Source of the DNA: Longimicrobium terrae
Lineage (GTDB): Bacteria; Gemmatimonadota; Gemmatimonadetes; Longimicrobiales; Longimicrobiaceae
Direction of reading: 5' to 3'
Length of the DNA: 64,000 bases
NCBI RefSeq assembly: GCF_014202995.1
Contig: NZ_JACHIA010000005.1
Coordinates: 62,001-126,000 of the forward strand
This document shows positions 17,342 to 26,559 of this stretch, one piece after another. The first letter of the stretch is position 1. The number at the start of each line of letters is the position of its first letter. Made by a program: the position numbers and the translations under genes. The notes beneath the pieces were generated by a model that saw nothing but the letters and a program-made list of their open reading frames with translations, was not told the DNA's origin and did not search any database.

Positions 17342-18349
17342 TTACCGCGGCAGCAGGTGCGCTTCCACGCGGTTCTGGTTCAGGCGCGCCAGCAGCAGGC
17401 GCCCGCGCCGCGCATCCACCGAGATGTCGCCCACGCCCATGATGTTGTCGATGGCCTTGGCGCCGCCATCGCCATCATCGTCGTAGCGGTGGATGGCGCT
17501 CGTCGCCTGGCTGGAAACGAGGATGGTGCCGTCATCCAGCACCGCCACGCCGTCAAACTGCCCCGGCCCCGTCGCCACCTGCCGCACCACGCCGTTCTGG
17601 AGCGACAGAATGCGCGTGCCGCCGTACGATACCACGATCATCCGCCGGTTCCGGCGGTCGTATGCGATCCCGTTGGGTCCCTGCATCAGCGGGTCCGCCG
17701 TCACCACCGAAGCCGCGCCGCCCGCCAGCCGGTAAATGCGGCCGCCGTCGGGAATGGGTACGCCGCGCTCGTCGTAGCGCGTTCCGGTGTCGGTGGCGTA
17801 CACGCCGTCCGGCCCCTCGGCCAGGTCGTTCAGGAACACGGCGCCTTGCGCGCGCAGGTCGATGGTGGCCAGCGCGGCCCCCGTGCGCCGGTCAAAGCCG
17901 CGCACCGCGTCGATGTCCGCCACCCACAGCGTGTCGCCCACGATCGCCATCCCCTTGGGCGCGTTCAGCGTCACACCGTTGCGGCCACCGGCCACCCACT
18001 CGCGCGTCTCCACCGTGCCGTCCGGCCGCATGCGGCTCAGAAAGCCGTTGTTGTCGCGATCGGCGTTGCGGCCGTTGATGTTGGAAACAAAGTAGATGTC
18101 CTGCTCCGGATCGTGGATGACGGATTCCGGGATGGCGAACCCCTGCGCGTGCGCCTCCATCCGCGTGTGCGGAAGCGGCGGCACCAGCGCGGGGTCCAGC
18201 GTGGCGGTGGGCGCCAGCGTCAGACGCGCCGGCGCGACGGGCCACGACGGGCCGCCCGCGGAGGGCATGGGCGGCGGAGGCGGCGCGGCGTGCGAACAGC
18301 CGGCGGCCACCGCCGCCACAAGCGTCCACGAGGCAATTCGCTGAAACAT
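17342..18349 (-). CDS. SMP-30/gluconolactonase-like lipoprotein
   Basis: 335 residues. The signal (1-18) has a lipobox VAAGC, followed by a Pro-rich linker (PPPPPMPSAGG). The rest is a six-bladed propeller of the SMP-30/LRE type: GFAIPESVIHDPEQDIYFVS, GLSRMRPDG-like strands, LNAPKGMAIVGDTLWVADID, NDLAEGPDGVYATDTGT, GPNGIAYDRRNRRMIVVSYGG and GQFDGVAVLDDGTILVSSQA. Family members include lactonases and binding proteins; the acidic metal ligands cannot be assigned with certainty from sequence alone. It appears monocistronic with a strong terminator. Confidence 0.8.
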   Translation of the reverse strand: MFQRIASWTLVAAVAAGCSHAAPPPPPMPSAGGPSWPVAPARLTLAPTATLDPALVPPLPHTRMEAHAQGFAIPESVIHDPEQDIYFVSNINGRNADRDNNGFLSRMRPDGTVETREWVAGGRNGVTLNAPKGMAIVGDTLWVADIDAVRGFDRRTGAALATIDLRAQGAVFLNDLAEGPDGVYATDTGTRYDERGVPIPDGGRIYRLAGGAASVVTADPLMQGPNGIAYDRRNRRMIVVSYGGTRILSLQNGVVRQVATGPGQFDGVAVLDDGTILVSSQATSAIHRYDDDGDGGAKAIDNIMGVGDISVDARRGRLLLARLNQNRVEAHLLPR

Positions 18350-18544
18350 CGGTTCTCGTCCGGGTCAGGGTTGGCCCCGCGCTCGGGCAAGTCGCGAACC
18401 ACCACGGCTGCACCCGGAACCGACCCCATCCCGCGTGCGATCCCCGTCCAGAAGCCGCCCGATCCGCGCGGATCGGATGTGCGCCACACCCTGAATGACC
18501 GAGATCAAACGACCGCAATCGTGGGATGATCGCCCGCGCGAACC

Positions 18545-19291
18545 TCAGCCGGCCCGCGTTCCGCCGTCCGCGCGGCGAAAGATGCCATCCACCGCCAGCA
18601 GTTCCTCCGATTGCGGATCGAGCAGATTGGGCTGCAGATCCAGGCAGGTGAACCCGGCGTCCGTCAGCCACGCGTACAGCTCGGGAAACAGAACCTGCCC
18701 GGCGTACAGCGGCAGCAGCGACATCTCGATCTCCACCGTCTCGATGCGCGGAAGCGAGGCAGCGGCTCCGGCCAGCACCGCGTCCTCGTGCCCCTGCGTG
18801 TCGATCTTGAGCCACGCGCGCTCGCCGGGCCGCACCAGCCGGCCGAACAGGGAGTCCAGCGTGATCGTCTTCACCGCCTCGGCGCCGACGTACGCCGAAT
18901 CGGGCGCGACGCGCAGATGCCGCTCGTCCATGTCGTGAAGCGAACTGCTCCACGAATTGCCGGAGCGGAACAGCGTGCGCTCCCCCTCGGTGCTGCTCAG
19001 CGCGACGGGGTGTGCCTCCCACGCGCCGTCTGCCGCGGCCACGCCGGACAGCGCCTCGAACGCGGAGGGGAGCGGCTCGAACGAGACGATGCGCCCCGCG
19101 TAGCCGCACGCCCGCAGTTCGCGCCCGTAGATGCCCGAGTTGGCGCCCACGTCCAGCACCACCGATGGCGCAAAGCGGGAGAGCAGCCGCGCGCGCCGGC
19201 GCAGGTGCGGCGGAACGGGCTCGTACCGCGCCACGTCGATGCCGAAGCGGCGGAGGGCGTGTCTGGCGAGGCGGCCTGCGGAGCGGAGCAT
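18545..19291 (-). CDS. FkbM family methyltransferase
   Basis: 248 residues from the Met at 19291, chosen over an upstream Met because the intervening 21 residues are Pro/Ser-rich and unconserved-looking. SAM-binding motif I is VVLDVGANSGIYG, with the FkbM-type follow-up GRIVSFEPLPSAFEAL. The family hallmark LKIDTQGHEDAVLAGA is near residue 155. FkbM enzymes O-methylate sugars or other small hydroxyl groups on polysaccharides or natural products. No glycan genes adjoin it, so the substrate is unknown. Confidence 0.85.
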   Translation of the reverse strand: MLRSAGRLARHALRRFGIDVARYEPVPPHLRRRARLLSRFAPSVVLDVGANSGIYGRELRACGYAGRIVSFEPLPSAFEALSGVAAADGAWEAHPVALSSTEGERTLFRSGNSWSSSLHDMDERHLRVAPDSAYVGAEAVKTITLDSLFGRLVRPGERAWLKIDTQGHEDAVLAGAAASLPRIETVEIEMSLLPLYAGQVLFPELYAWLTDAGFTCLDLQPNLLDPQSEELLAVDGIFRRADGGTRAG

Positions 19292-19384
19292 GGATGGAGC
19301 GGCTGGGGATGGAGGGCGAGCGGGAATGCTGGTCCCCCCGCCGCGCGATGTCAACGGATGGGGACGGAAGCGGGGATTTCAGTG

Positions 19385-19703
19385 CGGCCCCCACCCGGGC
19401 TCGTACTACTCGCCCACCCTTCCCCCAAAAAGACTGGGGGAGGGTTGGGGCGCCGCGGATGGATCCAGGCGGGACGCGGAGATCGTCGCGTGAGCGGATC
19501 TCGTTGAGCGAATGAATCCGCCGCTCGAACAGCGGGAACCCCCGACTCGTGGCCGCTGTCGCGCCCACGATCGGGGCTTCAACTGCATCGGCGATCGCAG
19601 TCGGCGCCGCGATCCGCCACCAGGGTGAGGTCTCCCCCTCTCCCGCTTGCGGGAGAGGGGGCCGGGGGGTGAGGGCTGCCCGCCGCCGCACCATTCCATC
19701 CGG
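19385..19703 (+). repeat. composite hairpin repeat family A, copy 4
   Basis: Begins GGCCCCCACCCGGGCTCGTACTACTCGCC, then CCCCCAAAAAGACTGGGGG (hairpin), TTGAGCGAATGAATCCGCCGCTC, CGATCGGGGCTTCAACTGCAT, and CTCTCCCGCTTGCGGGAGAGGGGGCCGGGGGGTGAGGG. It is an inverted near-copy of 22314-22634. It fills most of the gap between the FkbM and zinc-ribbon genes. Confidence 0.9.
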
Positions 19704-19742
19704 AACGCGATGAACTGCCGTTCTCCCCGCCCTGTCCAGCAC

Positions 19743-19783
19743 GCAAAAGCAGAGGCCCGCTCCGGCAATCCGGAGCGGGCCTC
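19743..19783 (-). terminator. terminator of the zinc-ribbon/TPR gene
   Basis: A 14-base stem GAGGCCCGCTCCGG / CCGGAGCGGGCCTC with a short loop, followed on the minus strand by TGCTTTTGC, about 20 bases after the stop. Confidence 0.75.
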
Positions 19784-19804
19784 ATCAACCCAACACGTGA
19801 TGGA

Positions 19805-20584
19805 TCAGCGCGCGGTGGTCGCCTTTTCCGCCTCGGCGCGCATGGCGGGCAGCCCCTGCTGGTGCTCCTGGTACTCCGGAAGCCCGCGGGCGACCTCGTC
19901 CTGGTACGCGGCCAGGAACCGGCGGTAGAACCCGGCCGCCGCCCCCGTATCCCCACGAACCATTTCCGCCTGCGCCGCGCCGAACAGCCCGAACAGGTGC
20001 GTCGGCGACTCCGCCAGAATCGCGTCGGCCTGGGCGCGCGCCTCGGCCGCGTCGCCCTGCACGCGGTACAGCTGCACCACGTGGTAGCGGGCGTCGGCAT
20101 CAGGCGCCTCCACCATTCCGTACGCCTGAATCCCCATGGGCGCAAACTGCTTGGCGGTCGCCATGTCGCCCGTGGCCTCGGCCTGCATCACGCGGTCGAA
20201 CAGCCGGTCGGCGGCCTGGCGGGGCGTCATGCTCGCCAGGTCCACCTTGGTGGGGTCGCCCGCGCCGGCGCCCGGCGCGGCACCCTGCGCAAACGGAGCC
20301 GCGGGGGCGGCCGGCGCGACGGTGTCCGCGGGCTGGCGCAGCACCAGCACGCCCGCCAGCGCGGCCACGGCCACACCCGCGACCGCCCAGGGCAGCGCAG
20401 CGGCGCCACGCCGCCGGGCCGCCACGGGGACGGCGGAAACGGGAAGTCCGCACTCGTTGCAGAAGCGCGCCCCTGCGGGAAGCGGGTTCTGGCACTCGCG
20501 GCACGCGGCATCAAGCGCCACGCCGCACTCAGGGCAGAAACGTCCGGACGCAGCCGCGCCGCAGGACGGACAGGATTCGCTCAT
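19805..20584 (-). CDS. zinc-ribbon membrane protein with TPR-like C-terminal domain
   Basis: 259 residues. Two zinc ribbons fill residues 1-50 (CPSCG...FCPECG and CRECQ...FCNECG). A single transmembrane helix (about 65-83) is followed by an Ala/Pro-rich linker, and a tetratricopeptide-like helical region spans about 115-250 (PRQAADRLFDRVMQAEATGD, RYHVVQLYRVQGDAAEARAQ, SPTHLFGLFGAAQAEMVRGD). The layout suggests a cytoplasmic zinc ribbon and a periplasmic scaffold. No pathway can be assigned. Confidence 0.75.
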   Translation of the reverse strand: MSESCPSCGAAASGRFCPECGVALDAACRECQNPLPAGARFCNECGLPVSAVPVAARRRGAAALPWAVAGVAVAALAGVLVLRQPADTVAPAAPAAPFAQGAAPGAGAGDPTKVDLASMTPRQAADRLFDRVMQAEATGDMATAKQFAPMGIQAYGMVEAPDADARYHVVQLYRVQGDAAEARAQADAILAESPTHLFGLFGAAQAEMVRGDTGAAAGFYRRFLAAYQDEVARGLPEYQEHQQGLPAMRAEAEKATTAR

Positions 20585-20800
20585 TCAGGCCGGGCCGGGG
20601 AGGTGAACGGGGAGATCAGCGGCCCAAATCTATGCGCTGCACTCACTTCCCTCAACCCCGCGGGAATGCCCCCAGCACACACCCCGAATCCGCCTGCCTC
20701 TGCTACAATGGGCGGCGGTGCCGGGCACACCTTCTGCAACGCCAGCAATCCGCTACCGCAAGACGACACACGAGCCCAGCCCACCCGGGCGGAGGACCCC

Positions 20801-21058
20801 ATGAAGACCGGAGCCGAATCCGCGCTCCCGCTGGCTGAAGACCGCCAGACCGCCTCGGTAACCCCGATCCGCGCGCTGCCGCTGGACCCTGACCCGCAGG
20901 CCGTGGAACAGGCGCGCCTGCTTCGCCGGCTGGCCACCGACCGCCTGCGCGAACTGCGCGACGACGGCGTGACGCCCGGCTACATCGCCCGCATGTACGG
21001 CGTGGAGCTGGGGATGATGGAGGATACCATGCAGTCGCTGGGCCTTCTGGCCCGCTGA
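20801..21058 (+). CDS. small protein, 85 residues, HTH-like C-terminus
   Basis: The ATG follows a GGAGGA ribosome-binding site. The first 35 residues look disordered. Residues about 36-85 (VEQARLLRRLATDRLRELRDDGVTPGYIARMYGVELGMMEDTMQ) read as a helical segment with a helix-turn-helix cast (TPGYIARMYGVELGMMEDTM). A small DNA-binding or interaction protein is possible. A strong terminator follows, supporting a real transcription unit. Confidence 0.65.
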   Translation: MKTGAESALPLAEDRQTASVTPIRALPLDPDPQAVEQARLLRRLATDRLRELRDDGVTPGYIARMYGVELGMMEDTMQSLGLLAR

Positions 21059-21080
21059 CCGCCCGACGGAGGGATGCAAG

Positions 21081-21115
21081 ACGGCCGGACCGCCACTGTG
21101 CGGTCCGGCCGTTCT
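21081..21115 (+). terminator. terminator after the 85-residue gene
   Basis: Stem ACGGCCGGACCGC / GCGGTCCGGCCGT with loop CACTGT, followed by TCT. The T-tract is weak, but the stem is perfect and starts 22 bases after the stop codon. Confidence 0.65.
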
Positions 21116-21154
21116 GGCATCCATCATCCCCGATGGCCCGTCATTCACAATCCG

Positions 21155-22171
21155 TCACGGCGTGAGCAGCACCTTGCCGAAGTTGCGGCGGTCCTGCAGG
21201 TACGCGTGTGCCTCGCCCGCGCGTTCCAGGGGAAAGGTCTGGTCCACCACGGGGGTGAACGTCCCGTCATCCACCAATGCCATGATCTCGCCCTGCATCT
21301 GCTTCAGCAGATCGGCGCGGTGCCACAGGTGGCCCAGGTTCACGCCGTGCACACCGCGGTTGGCGTTCATCATCGCGATAGGGTGAAAGCGCGGGATGCT
21401 CAGCATTCCCTTGAGCGCGGCGGGAATGCTGCGCCGCCTTCCCGGCGCGAAGCTGCTGACCCCGAACACGTACAGCCGCCCCAGGTGCGCAAGCGAGCGG
21501 TAGCTCTTGCGGAACGATTCGCCGCCGACCGCGTCCAGCGCGATGTCCACACCGTTGCCGCCGGTGATGCGCTTGACCTCGGCCTCGAAATCCTGGGTCG
21601 TGTAGTCGATGCAGTGCGCCACGCCGGCCTCGCGCAGCCGCGCGTGCTTGGAGGCGCTCGCAGTGCCGATGACCTCCGCGCCGCGCCACCGGCAGATCTG
21701 GATGGCCGCCTGCCCCACCCCTCCCGCCGCCGCGTGCACCAGAACGCGCTCGCCCGCGTGCACGTTGCCCAGGTGCACCAGCATGATCCACGCGGTCAGG
21801 TAGTTCACCGGGATGGCCGCGGCCGCCTCGAAGGAGAGGCGGTCCGGCAGCGGCGTGGCCTGCGCCTCCGTGACGCAGACCGTGTCGGAGTATCCGCCGA
21901 AGCGGGTGAGCGCGCCCACGCGGTCGCCCTCGCGGATGCCGCGCACGCCGGCGCCCACGCGGTCCACCACGCCCGCGACCTCGTAGCCCACCACTGCGGG
22001 AAGGGGAGGCGCGTCGGGGTACAGCCCCATGCGCGCCAGCACGTCCGCGAAGTTCACCCCGGCGGCGGCCACGCGGATGCGCACCTCGCCGGGTTTGGGC
22101 TCCGGGTCCGGCGCCTCGCGCACCTGCAGTACCTCCGGCCCGCCCGTCTTGGTAATCCACACCTGCCGCAT
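21155..22171 (-). CDS. NADPH:quinone oxidoreductase-like MDR enzyme
   Basis: 338 residues from the Met at 22171. GroES-like N-terminal domain (GEVRIRVAAAGVNFADVLAR, VGYEVAGVVDRVGAGV) and Rossmann domain with HAAAGGVGQAAIQICRWRGAEVIG (the AAAGGVG quinone-reductase fingerprint). No zinc-ligand cysteines are seen, as expected for quinone oxidoreductases. The C-terminal end (FPLERAGEAHAYLQDRRNFGKVLL) is typical. It would reduce quinones or enones with NADPH in the cytoplasm. It stands alone, with family A repeats 4 and 5 in inverted orientation on either side of the 19.8-22.2 kb block. Confidence 0.88.
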   Translation of the reverse strand: MRQVWITKTGGPEVLQVREAPDPEPKPGEVRIRVAAAGVNFADVLARMGLYPDAPPLPAVVGYEVAGVVDRVGAGVRGIREGDRVGALTRFGGYSDTVCVTEAQATPLPDRLSFEAAAAIPVNYLTAWIMLVHLGNVHAGERVLVHAAAGGVGQAAIQICRWRGAEVIGTASASKHARLREAGVAHCIDYTTQDFEAEVKRITGGNGVDIALDAVGGESFRKSYRSLAHLGRLYVFGVSSFAPGRRRSIPAALKGMLSIPRFHPIAMMNANRGVHGVNLGHLWHRADLLKQMQGEIMALVDDGTFTPVVDQTFPLERAGEAHAYLQDRRNFGKVLLTP

Positions 22172-22313
22172 GATGGCTCCCTGTTGGTGAACGGCTGAGA
22201 TCGCGATGGCGCGTGGATTCCCGTCGCTGCAAGATCGGTACGTATCGCCATCGGAGCGGGTGAACCCGCCGCTCAAACCCCGCGGAGAGGGAAGAACTGC
22301 GGATCTCGTGTGC

Positions 22314-22634
22314 TCCGGATGGTTCGGCGCGGCGGCGGGCAGCCCTCACCCCCCGGCCCCCTCTCCCGCAAGCGGGAGAGGGGGAGACCTCACCCTGGTG
22401 GCGGATCGCGGCGCCGACTGCGATCCCCGATGCAGTTGAAGCCCCGATCGTGGACGCGACAGCGGCCACGAGTCGGGGGTTCCCGCTGTCTGAGCGGCGG
22501 ATTCATTCGCCCAACCGACCCCGCCCACCGGCCAATCTCCGCCCGTCACACCGAACTCACCGCCGCGTCCCAACCCTCCCCCAGTCTTTTTTGGGGGAGG
22601 GTGGGCGAGTAGTACGAGCCCGGGTGGGGGCCGC
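22314..22634 (-). repeat. composite hairpin repeat family A, copy 5 (inverted)
   Basis: Near-identical inverted copy of 19385-19703: GGCAGCCCTCACCCCCCGGCCC, CTCTCCCGCAAGCGGGAGAGGGGG, ATGCAGTTGAAGCCCCGATCG, GAGCGGCGGATTCATTCGCC, CCCTCCCCCAGTCTTTTTTGGGGGAGGG and GAGTAGTACGAGCCCGGGTGGGGGCCGC. It fills most of the 600-base gap between the oxidoreductase and the ligase. Confidence 0.9.
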
Positions 22635-22771
22635 CGTGAACCCCGCCCCCCGCAACACAAACCGCCCGGCCGGATGAACCCCGGCCGGGCGACTCTTTTC
22701 CTCCGTGACCTCCGTGCATCCTCCGTGACCTCCGTGTGAAACGGCAGTTCAGCAGAGACGGCGGCCCGCGC

Positions 22772-23911
22772 TCAGTTGCGGACCTGCACGCTGGGGTTGG
22801 GATCGATCGTCACGCCTTCCTCGGTCTCGGCGATCAGATGATCCACCACGTCCTTGAGGTCGCCGGTGCGCTCGTACACGGCCAGCTGCCGGTCCGCGCT
22901 CGACCCTTCCTCCATGATGCGCAACGCGTACATCACCTCGGCGCGGCTCCCCAGATCGTCCACCACGTCATCCACGAACCACTCCAGCATTTCGCGGATC
23001 AGCGCGCGGGCGCTGCTTTCCTTCTGCTTGCCGAAGTCGATCAGGTTGCCGTCCAGCCCGTAGCGCACCGAACGCCACTTGTTCTCCTCGATCAGGTCCG
23101 AGGGGTACAGGCGGAACGTCATGTTGTCGCGGCGCAGCTTCCACAGCTTGGCGATGATGGCCTGCAGAATCGCGCCCACGCACACCGCTTCCTCCACGCG
23201 CGTGCACACGTCCAGAAAGCGGAATTCCAGCGTGGGATACGCGTGGTGGGGCCGCAGGTCCCAGTAGATCTTGCTTCCATCGGGAATGCAGCGCGTGGCC
23301 ACAAGCGTTTCCTGCAGTTCGTTGAAGTCCGCCCACCCGCGCATGATGCGCGGCACGCCCGTGCGCGGAAAGTTGCGGAACACCACGCTGCGGTAGCTCT
23401 TGAGCCCCGTGTTGCGCCCCATCCAGAACGGCGAACTGGACGACAGGCACAGGATGTGGGGCAGAAAGTACCGCGACACGTTCATCGCGTCGATCAGAAA
23501 CTCCGGATCCTCGATGCCCACGTGCACGTGGGTGCCAAAGATCAGCAGCTGCTGGGCGAGGTCCTGCATGTCCTGCTTGACGCCGATGTAGCGTTCCAGC
23601 GGCGTGATTTCCTGCGTCATCCAGCTGCTGAACGGATGCGTGCCCGCCGCCACCACCTTGAGGTCCTTTCGCGCCGCCAGCCCCATCACCATCCCGCGCA
23701 GGCGCCGCAGTTCCGTGCGCACCTCCTGGGGCGTGCGGCAGACGTTGGTGCCCACCTCCACGATGGACTGGTGCAGCTCCGGCTTGATCTCCCCCATGAT
23801 CATGTGGTCGGATTCCAGCAGCTCGGTAATGTACGACCGCAGCTCCCGGGTTTCGGGGTCGATGATCTGGTATTCTTCTTCGATGCCGAGCGTCAGCGAA
23901 GGCGCCTTCAT
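22772..23911 (-). CDS. carboxylate-amine ligase (GCS2/YbdK family)
   Basis: 379 residues from the Met at 23911. Family motifs: LTLGIEEEYQIIDPETREL at the N-terminus (the GxEEE metal/ATP motif), AAGTHPFSSWMTQEITPLERY, LLIFGTHVHVGIEDPE (HxHxG), and LEFRFLDVCTRVEEAVCVGA. GCS2-type enzymes join an amine to a glutamate-type carboxylate using ATP. The gene lies downstream of two ATP-grasp genes on the same strand, separated by a 219-base gap carrying stutter repeats. This grouping suggests a peptide-like metabolite or tag rather than glutathione, whose other genes are absent here. Confidence 0.88.
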   Translation of the reverse strand: MKAPSLTLGIEEEYQIIDPETRELRSYITELLESDHMIMGEIKPELHQSIVEVGTNVCRTPQEVRTELRRLRGMVMGLAARKDLKVVAAGTHPFSSWMTQEITPLERYIGVKQDMQDLAQQLLIFGTHVHVGIEDPEFLIDAMNVSRYFLPHILCLSSSSPFWMGRNTGLKSYRSVVFRNFPRTGVPRIMRGWADFNELQETLVATRCIPDGSKIYWDLRPHHAYPTLEFRFLDVCTRVEEAVCVGAILQAIIAKLWKLRRDNMTFRLYPSDLIEENKWRSVRYGLDGNLIDFGKQKESSARALIREMLEWFVDDVVDDLGSRAEVMYALRIMEEGSSADRQLAVYERTGDLKDVVDHLIAETEEGVTIDPNPSVQVRN

Positions 23912-24041
23912 TGGCGGAGATCCCCGAGGGTGGTGGAGCGGACGTTCGTCCGCACGAGACATCTGATGATTTTCCTGCCGCCGCAATCTGCACGGACCGC
24001 GCCCGCTACTCTGCCCGAGAGCCGTCTCGGGTTGAAAGGGT

Positions 24042-24129
24042 GCAGTGCCCAGTCCCAAGTCCCCAGTCCCGGCCGTCCTCAGCCCCGGCCGTTCCTATTC
24101 CCTATTCCCCATTCCCTATTCCCTGCCCC
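24042..24129. repeat. stutter repeats at the end of the ATP-grasp gene
   Basis: A GTGCCCAGTCCCAAGTCCCCAGTCCC-type tract runs into CTATTCCCTATTCCCCATTCCC. The block ends immediately at the stop codon of the ATP-grasp gene. The CCCTATTCCC unit recurs at 35665-35698, again at a gene end. Confidence 0.75.
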
Positions 24130-24130
24130 T

Positions 24131-25501
24131 CTACCGCTCCTCCACCAGGAACATCGCCACACTGCTCCCGCCACCGGCCGTCACGTTCAGCAGCGGGTCC
24201 GTGGCGATGCGCGTCAGCCCGCCGTCCACGAACGTGGTGTCGCTGATGTACGGCGCCAGGTCCAGCATGCGGTCGGTGATCTGCACGCCGCCATCCACCC
24301 ACGACGGGTACGGCTCCTCGGGAAGGATGATGCGCTCCTGCACCACGTGCGGCCGCTCCAGCGCCGTCCTGATGGCCGCCTGCCACTCATCATCCGACAC
24401 CAGCCAGCCGAGCACGATGCCGTGGCCGCCGTAGTCGTCGTTGGGCTTCAGCACCAGGTGCTCGCGGTTGCGCGACATCCAGGGCAGCAGGTCGATGTCC
24501 GTGCCCTCGTAGTCGGTGTGCCGCTCTTCCACCACGCGCGTCCACGGAATGCTGGCGTGGATGGACTGCAGTTCATCCGCCGTGAACATGTCCGCGTTGC
24601 GCTCGTCGGCCAGCACGGCGAGACCGGCCTTCTTGTAGATGATCTTGCAGCGGAACGGGTTGACCATGCACACCGCGCCGTCCTTTACGGCACGCGCCAC
24701 GGGGTTGTCCATCCCCATCCGCAGCAGCAGTTCATCGATCAGCACCCGCTTGTAGATCAGGTCGATGACGAATCCGCCCGGCGCGATCAGCTTGCCCTCG
24801 CGGTACTCGCACTCGCGCGGATCGGCGATCTCGCACTCCAGCCCGTGCGCGCGGAAGTAGTCGCGAAAGAAGATGAACTCGCTGACGGTCGGCACATCGT
24901 TCCAGTCCAGAATGCCGATGCGCGGCAGCGTGCGCCCGCCGCTGAATTCCCGCCACGCGCGCAGCAGCGTGTGCATCACCCCGTGCCGCGCGGGGAGGGG
25001 ATGAAGCACGTGCGTCCGCAGAAACTCGCCGGTGACGGGAAGCGACAGGAACGCCTCGGAAAGCACGTCCATGTACGCCGGCCCGGCGGGCGTCTCCGCG
25101 TTGTACTCCGTCACCTTCAGCGTCTGGTCATCAGACGAAAAGAAGGTGTCCAGCCGCGACGTGGGGCAGGGCGAGGTGAAGCCGGGATCGAAGTGGACGA
25201 TCTCTTCTTCCCAGTCCAGCAGGCGGAACTGCCCGCGGAACTCCGCGTCCACCAACGCGCGCTCGTGGATCTTGCGGTAGGCGCCCATGAGCGAGCCGAT
25301 GCGCCGGCGCACCCATCCGTACTGGCCCACGGTCATCATCCGCGGGCGCAGCACCGAGCAGAGCGGCCGGTCGCCAAAGTACATCCCCTGGCGCCGGTGC
25401 TCCGCTTCCATGCGCTCCGCGCTGTCCGCCGCGAGCGCATGATCCTCCAGCAGCGTGTGCCAGTCCTGAATGGCCCGGCGGGCCAGCGCGGCGTCGCTCA
25501 C
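24131..25501 (-). CDS. circularly permuted ATP-grasp family ligase
   Basis: 456 residues. The GTG start at 25501 overlaps the stop of the upstream ATP-grasp gene (GTGA); a longer open frame upstream has non-coding composition. Motifs: SSDDQTLKVTEYNAETPAG near residue 145, NPFRCKIIYKKAGLAVLADE, LVLKPNDDYGGHGIVLGW (nucleotide-binding loop), VVQERIILPEE, and the C-terminal GGLTRIATDPLLNVTAGGGS, which resembles the end of COG2308/circularly permuted ATP-grasp proteins. Such enzymes are predicted amide or peptide ligases. Translational coupling to a second ATP-grasp enzyme suggests sequential ligation steps. Confidence 0.8.
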   Translation of the reverse strand: MSDAALARRAIQDWHTLLEDHALAADSAERMEAEHRRQGMYFGDRPLCSVLRPRMMTVGQYGWVRRRIGSLMGAYRKIHERALVDAEFRGQFRLLDWEEEIVHFDPGFTSPCPTSRLDTFFSSDDQTLKVTEYNAETPAGPAYMDVLSEAFLSLPVTGEFLRTHVLHPLPARHGVMHTLLRAWREFSGGRTLPRIGILDWNDVPTVSEFIFFRDYFRAHGLECEIADPRECEYREGKLIAPGGFVIDLIYKRVLIDELLLRMGMDNPVARAVKDGAVCMVNPFRCKIIYKKAGLAVLADERNADMFTADELQSIHASIPWTRVVEERHTDYEGTDIDLLPWMSRNREHLVLKPNDDYGGHGIVLGWLVSDDEWQAAIRTALERPHVVQERIILPEEPYPSWVDGGVQITDRMLDLAPYISDTTFVDGGLTRIATDPLLNVTAGGGSSVAMFLVEER

Positions 25502-26559
25502 GAGTGGCCCTGCTCCACCTCGGCGTCCACGACGGCGTCGGGCGCGTCGCCCGGATCGGCCGCGCCGCGGATCGTCTCCGGCGCCGTCCCCGTGCCCAGG
25601 ATGGCCGCGCCGCCGACTTCCGCCGCCACGCGGCGGCCGGTGAACAGCCCGTCCCAGCTGAGCGCGCGGTCCTGCCGGCGCGGGTTCTTGGCCAGGTTGA
25701 TGGCCATGTCGGCCATGTGCTTGACCACCCACTCAAAGTAGTGCGGGGTCAGCGAGTACACGTCCATGTCGGGCGCGGGGTTCATGAAGTCGATGGCGTA
25801 GGGCACGCCGTCCTTGACGGCCCATTCCATGGAATTCATGTCATAGCCCAGCGCCTGCACCAGCTTGCGCGAGTCGTCCACCACGCGGCGGCCCAGGGCG
25901 TCGCTCATGTGGTCGTGCTCCACGTGGTACTTCCGTTCCCGCGGATCGTACTTGATGGGAAGGATTTCTTCCTGCCCCAGGCAGATGCAGCGGATGAAGT
26001 GGTCCCAGTGAATGAACTCCTGCACGATCATCGTCAGCAGGCCCGACGTATCGTAGTGGTGAATCAGCTCCTCGAGCGTGCGGCAGACGTAGACGTCCTT
26101 CCACCCGCCGCCGTGGGCGTCCTTGAGGATGCAGGGAAGGCCCACGTGCTCTACGATGGCTTCCCAGTCCAGCGGATACTTGAGGTTGCGCAGCGACTCG
26201 TCGTGCACGATGCCGGGAATGTACTCCTTGTTGGGGAGCACCACGGTCTTGGGGTGCGCGATGCCGAGGTTGGTGGCCAGCGCGGCGCCGAAGAACTTGT
26301 CGTCGGCCGTCCACATGAACGGGTTGTTGACGACGGTGGCGCCCTGCAGCACGGCCTGCTTGAGGTAGGTGCGGTAGAACGGCACCTCGTGCGAGATGCG
26401 GTCGATGATGACCGCGTAGTCGCAGGGTTCGTCCATGCGCGGCGCGCCCAGCGTGACGAACTCGGCGGTCACGCCCTGGTCGCGGCCGTTCACTTCTTCG
26501 ATGAAGGCCGGCGGAAACGACCACTCGCGCCCTACGATCAGCCCCACTTTCAGCGTCAT
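25498..26559 (-). CDS. ATP-grasp ligase (RimK-like)
   Basis: 353 residues. N-terminal pre-ATP-grasp domain (LKVGLIVGREWSFPPAFIEEVN, CDYAVIIDRISHEVPFYRTYL), then the ATP-grasp core: VGLPCILKDAHGGGWKDVYVC (lysine plus glycine loop), LTMIVQEFIHWDHFIRCICL, and AIDFMNPAPDMD (the metal-binding acidic/Asn motif). A C-terminal tail of about 60 residues is Ala/Asp-rich. It sits first of two overlapping ATP-grasp genes. Family members form a carboxyl phosphate and join it to an amine. The substrate is unknown. Confidence 0.85.
   Translation of the reverse strand: MTLKVGLIVGREWSFPPAFIEEVNGRDQGVTAEFVTLGAPRMDEPCDYAVIIDRISHEVPFYRTYLKQAVLQGATVVNNPFMWTADDKFFGAALATNLGIAHPKTVVLPNKEYIPGIVHDESLRNLKYPLDWEAIVEHVGLPCILKDAHGGGWKDVYVCRTLEELIHHYDTSGLLTMIVQEFIHWDHFIRCICLGQEEILPIKYDPRERKYHVEHDHMSDALGRRVVDDSRKLVQALGYDMNSMEWAVKDGVPYAIDFMNPAPDMDVYSLTPHYFEWVVKHMADMAINLAKNPRRQDRALSWDGLFTGRRVAAEVGGAAILGTGTAPETIRGAADPGDAPDAVVDAEVEQGHS

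Noticed and set aside
22736-25741. 1001-codon open frame on the + strand, antisense to the ligase and ATP-grasp genes
   Set aside because: Arg/His-rich composition typical of antisense frames in GC-rich DNA; the minus-strand genes carry clear family motifs.
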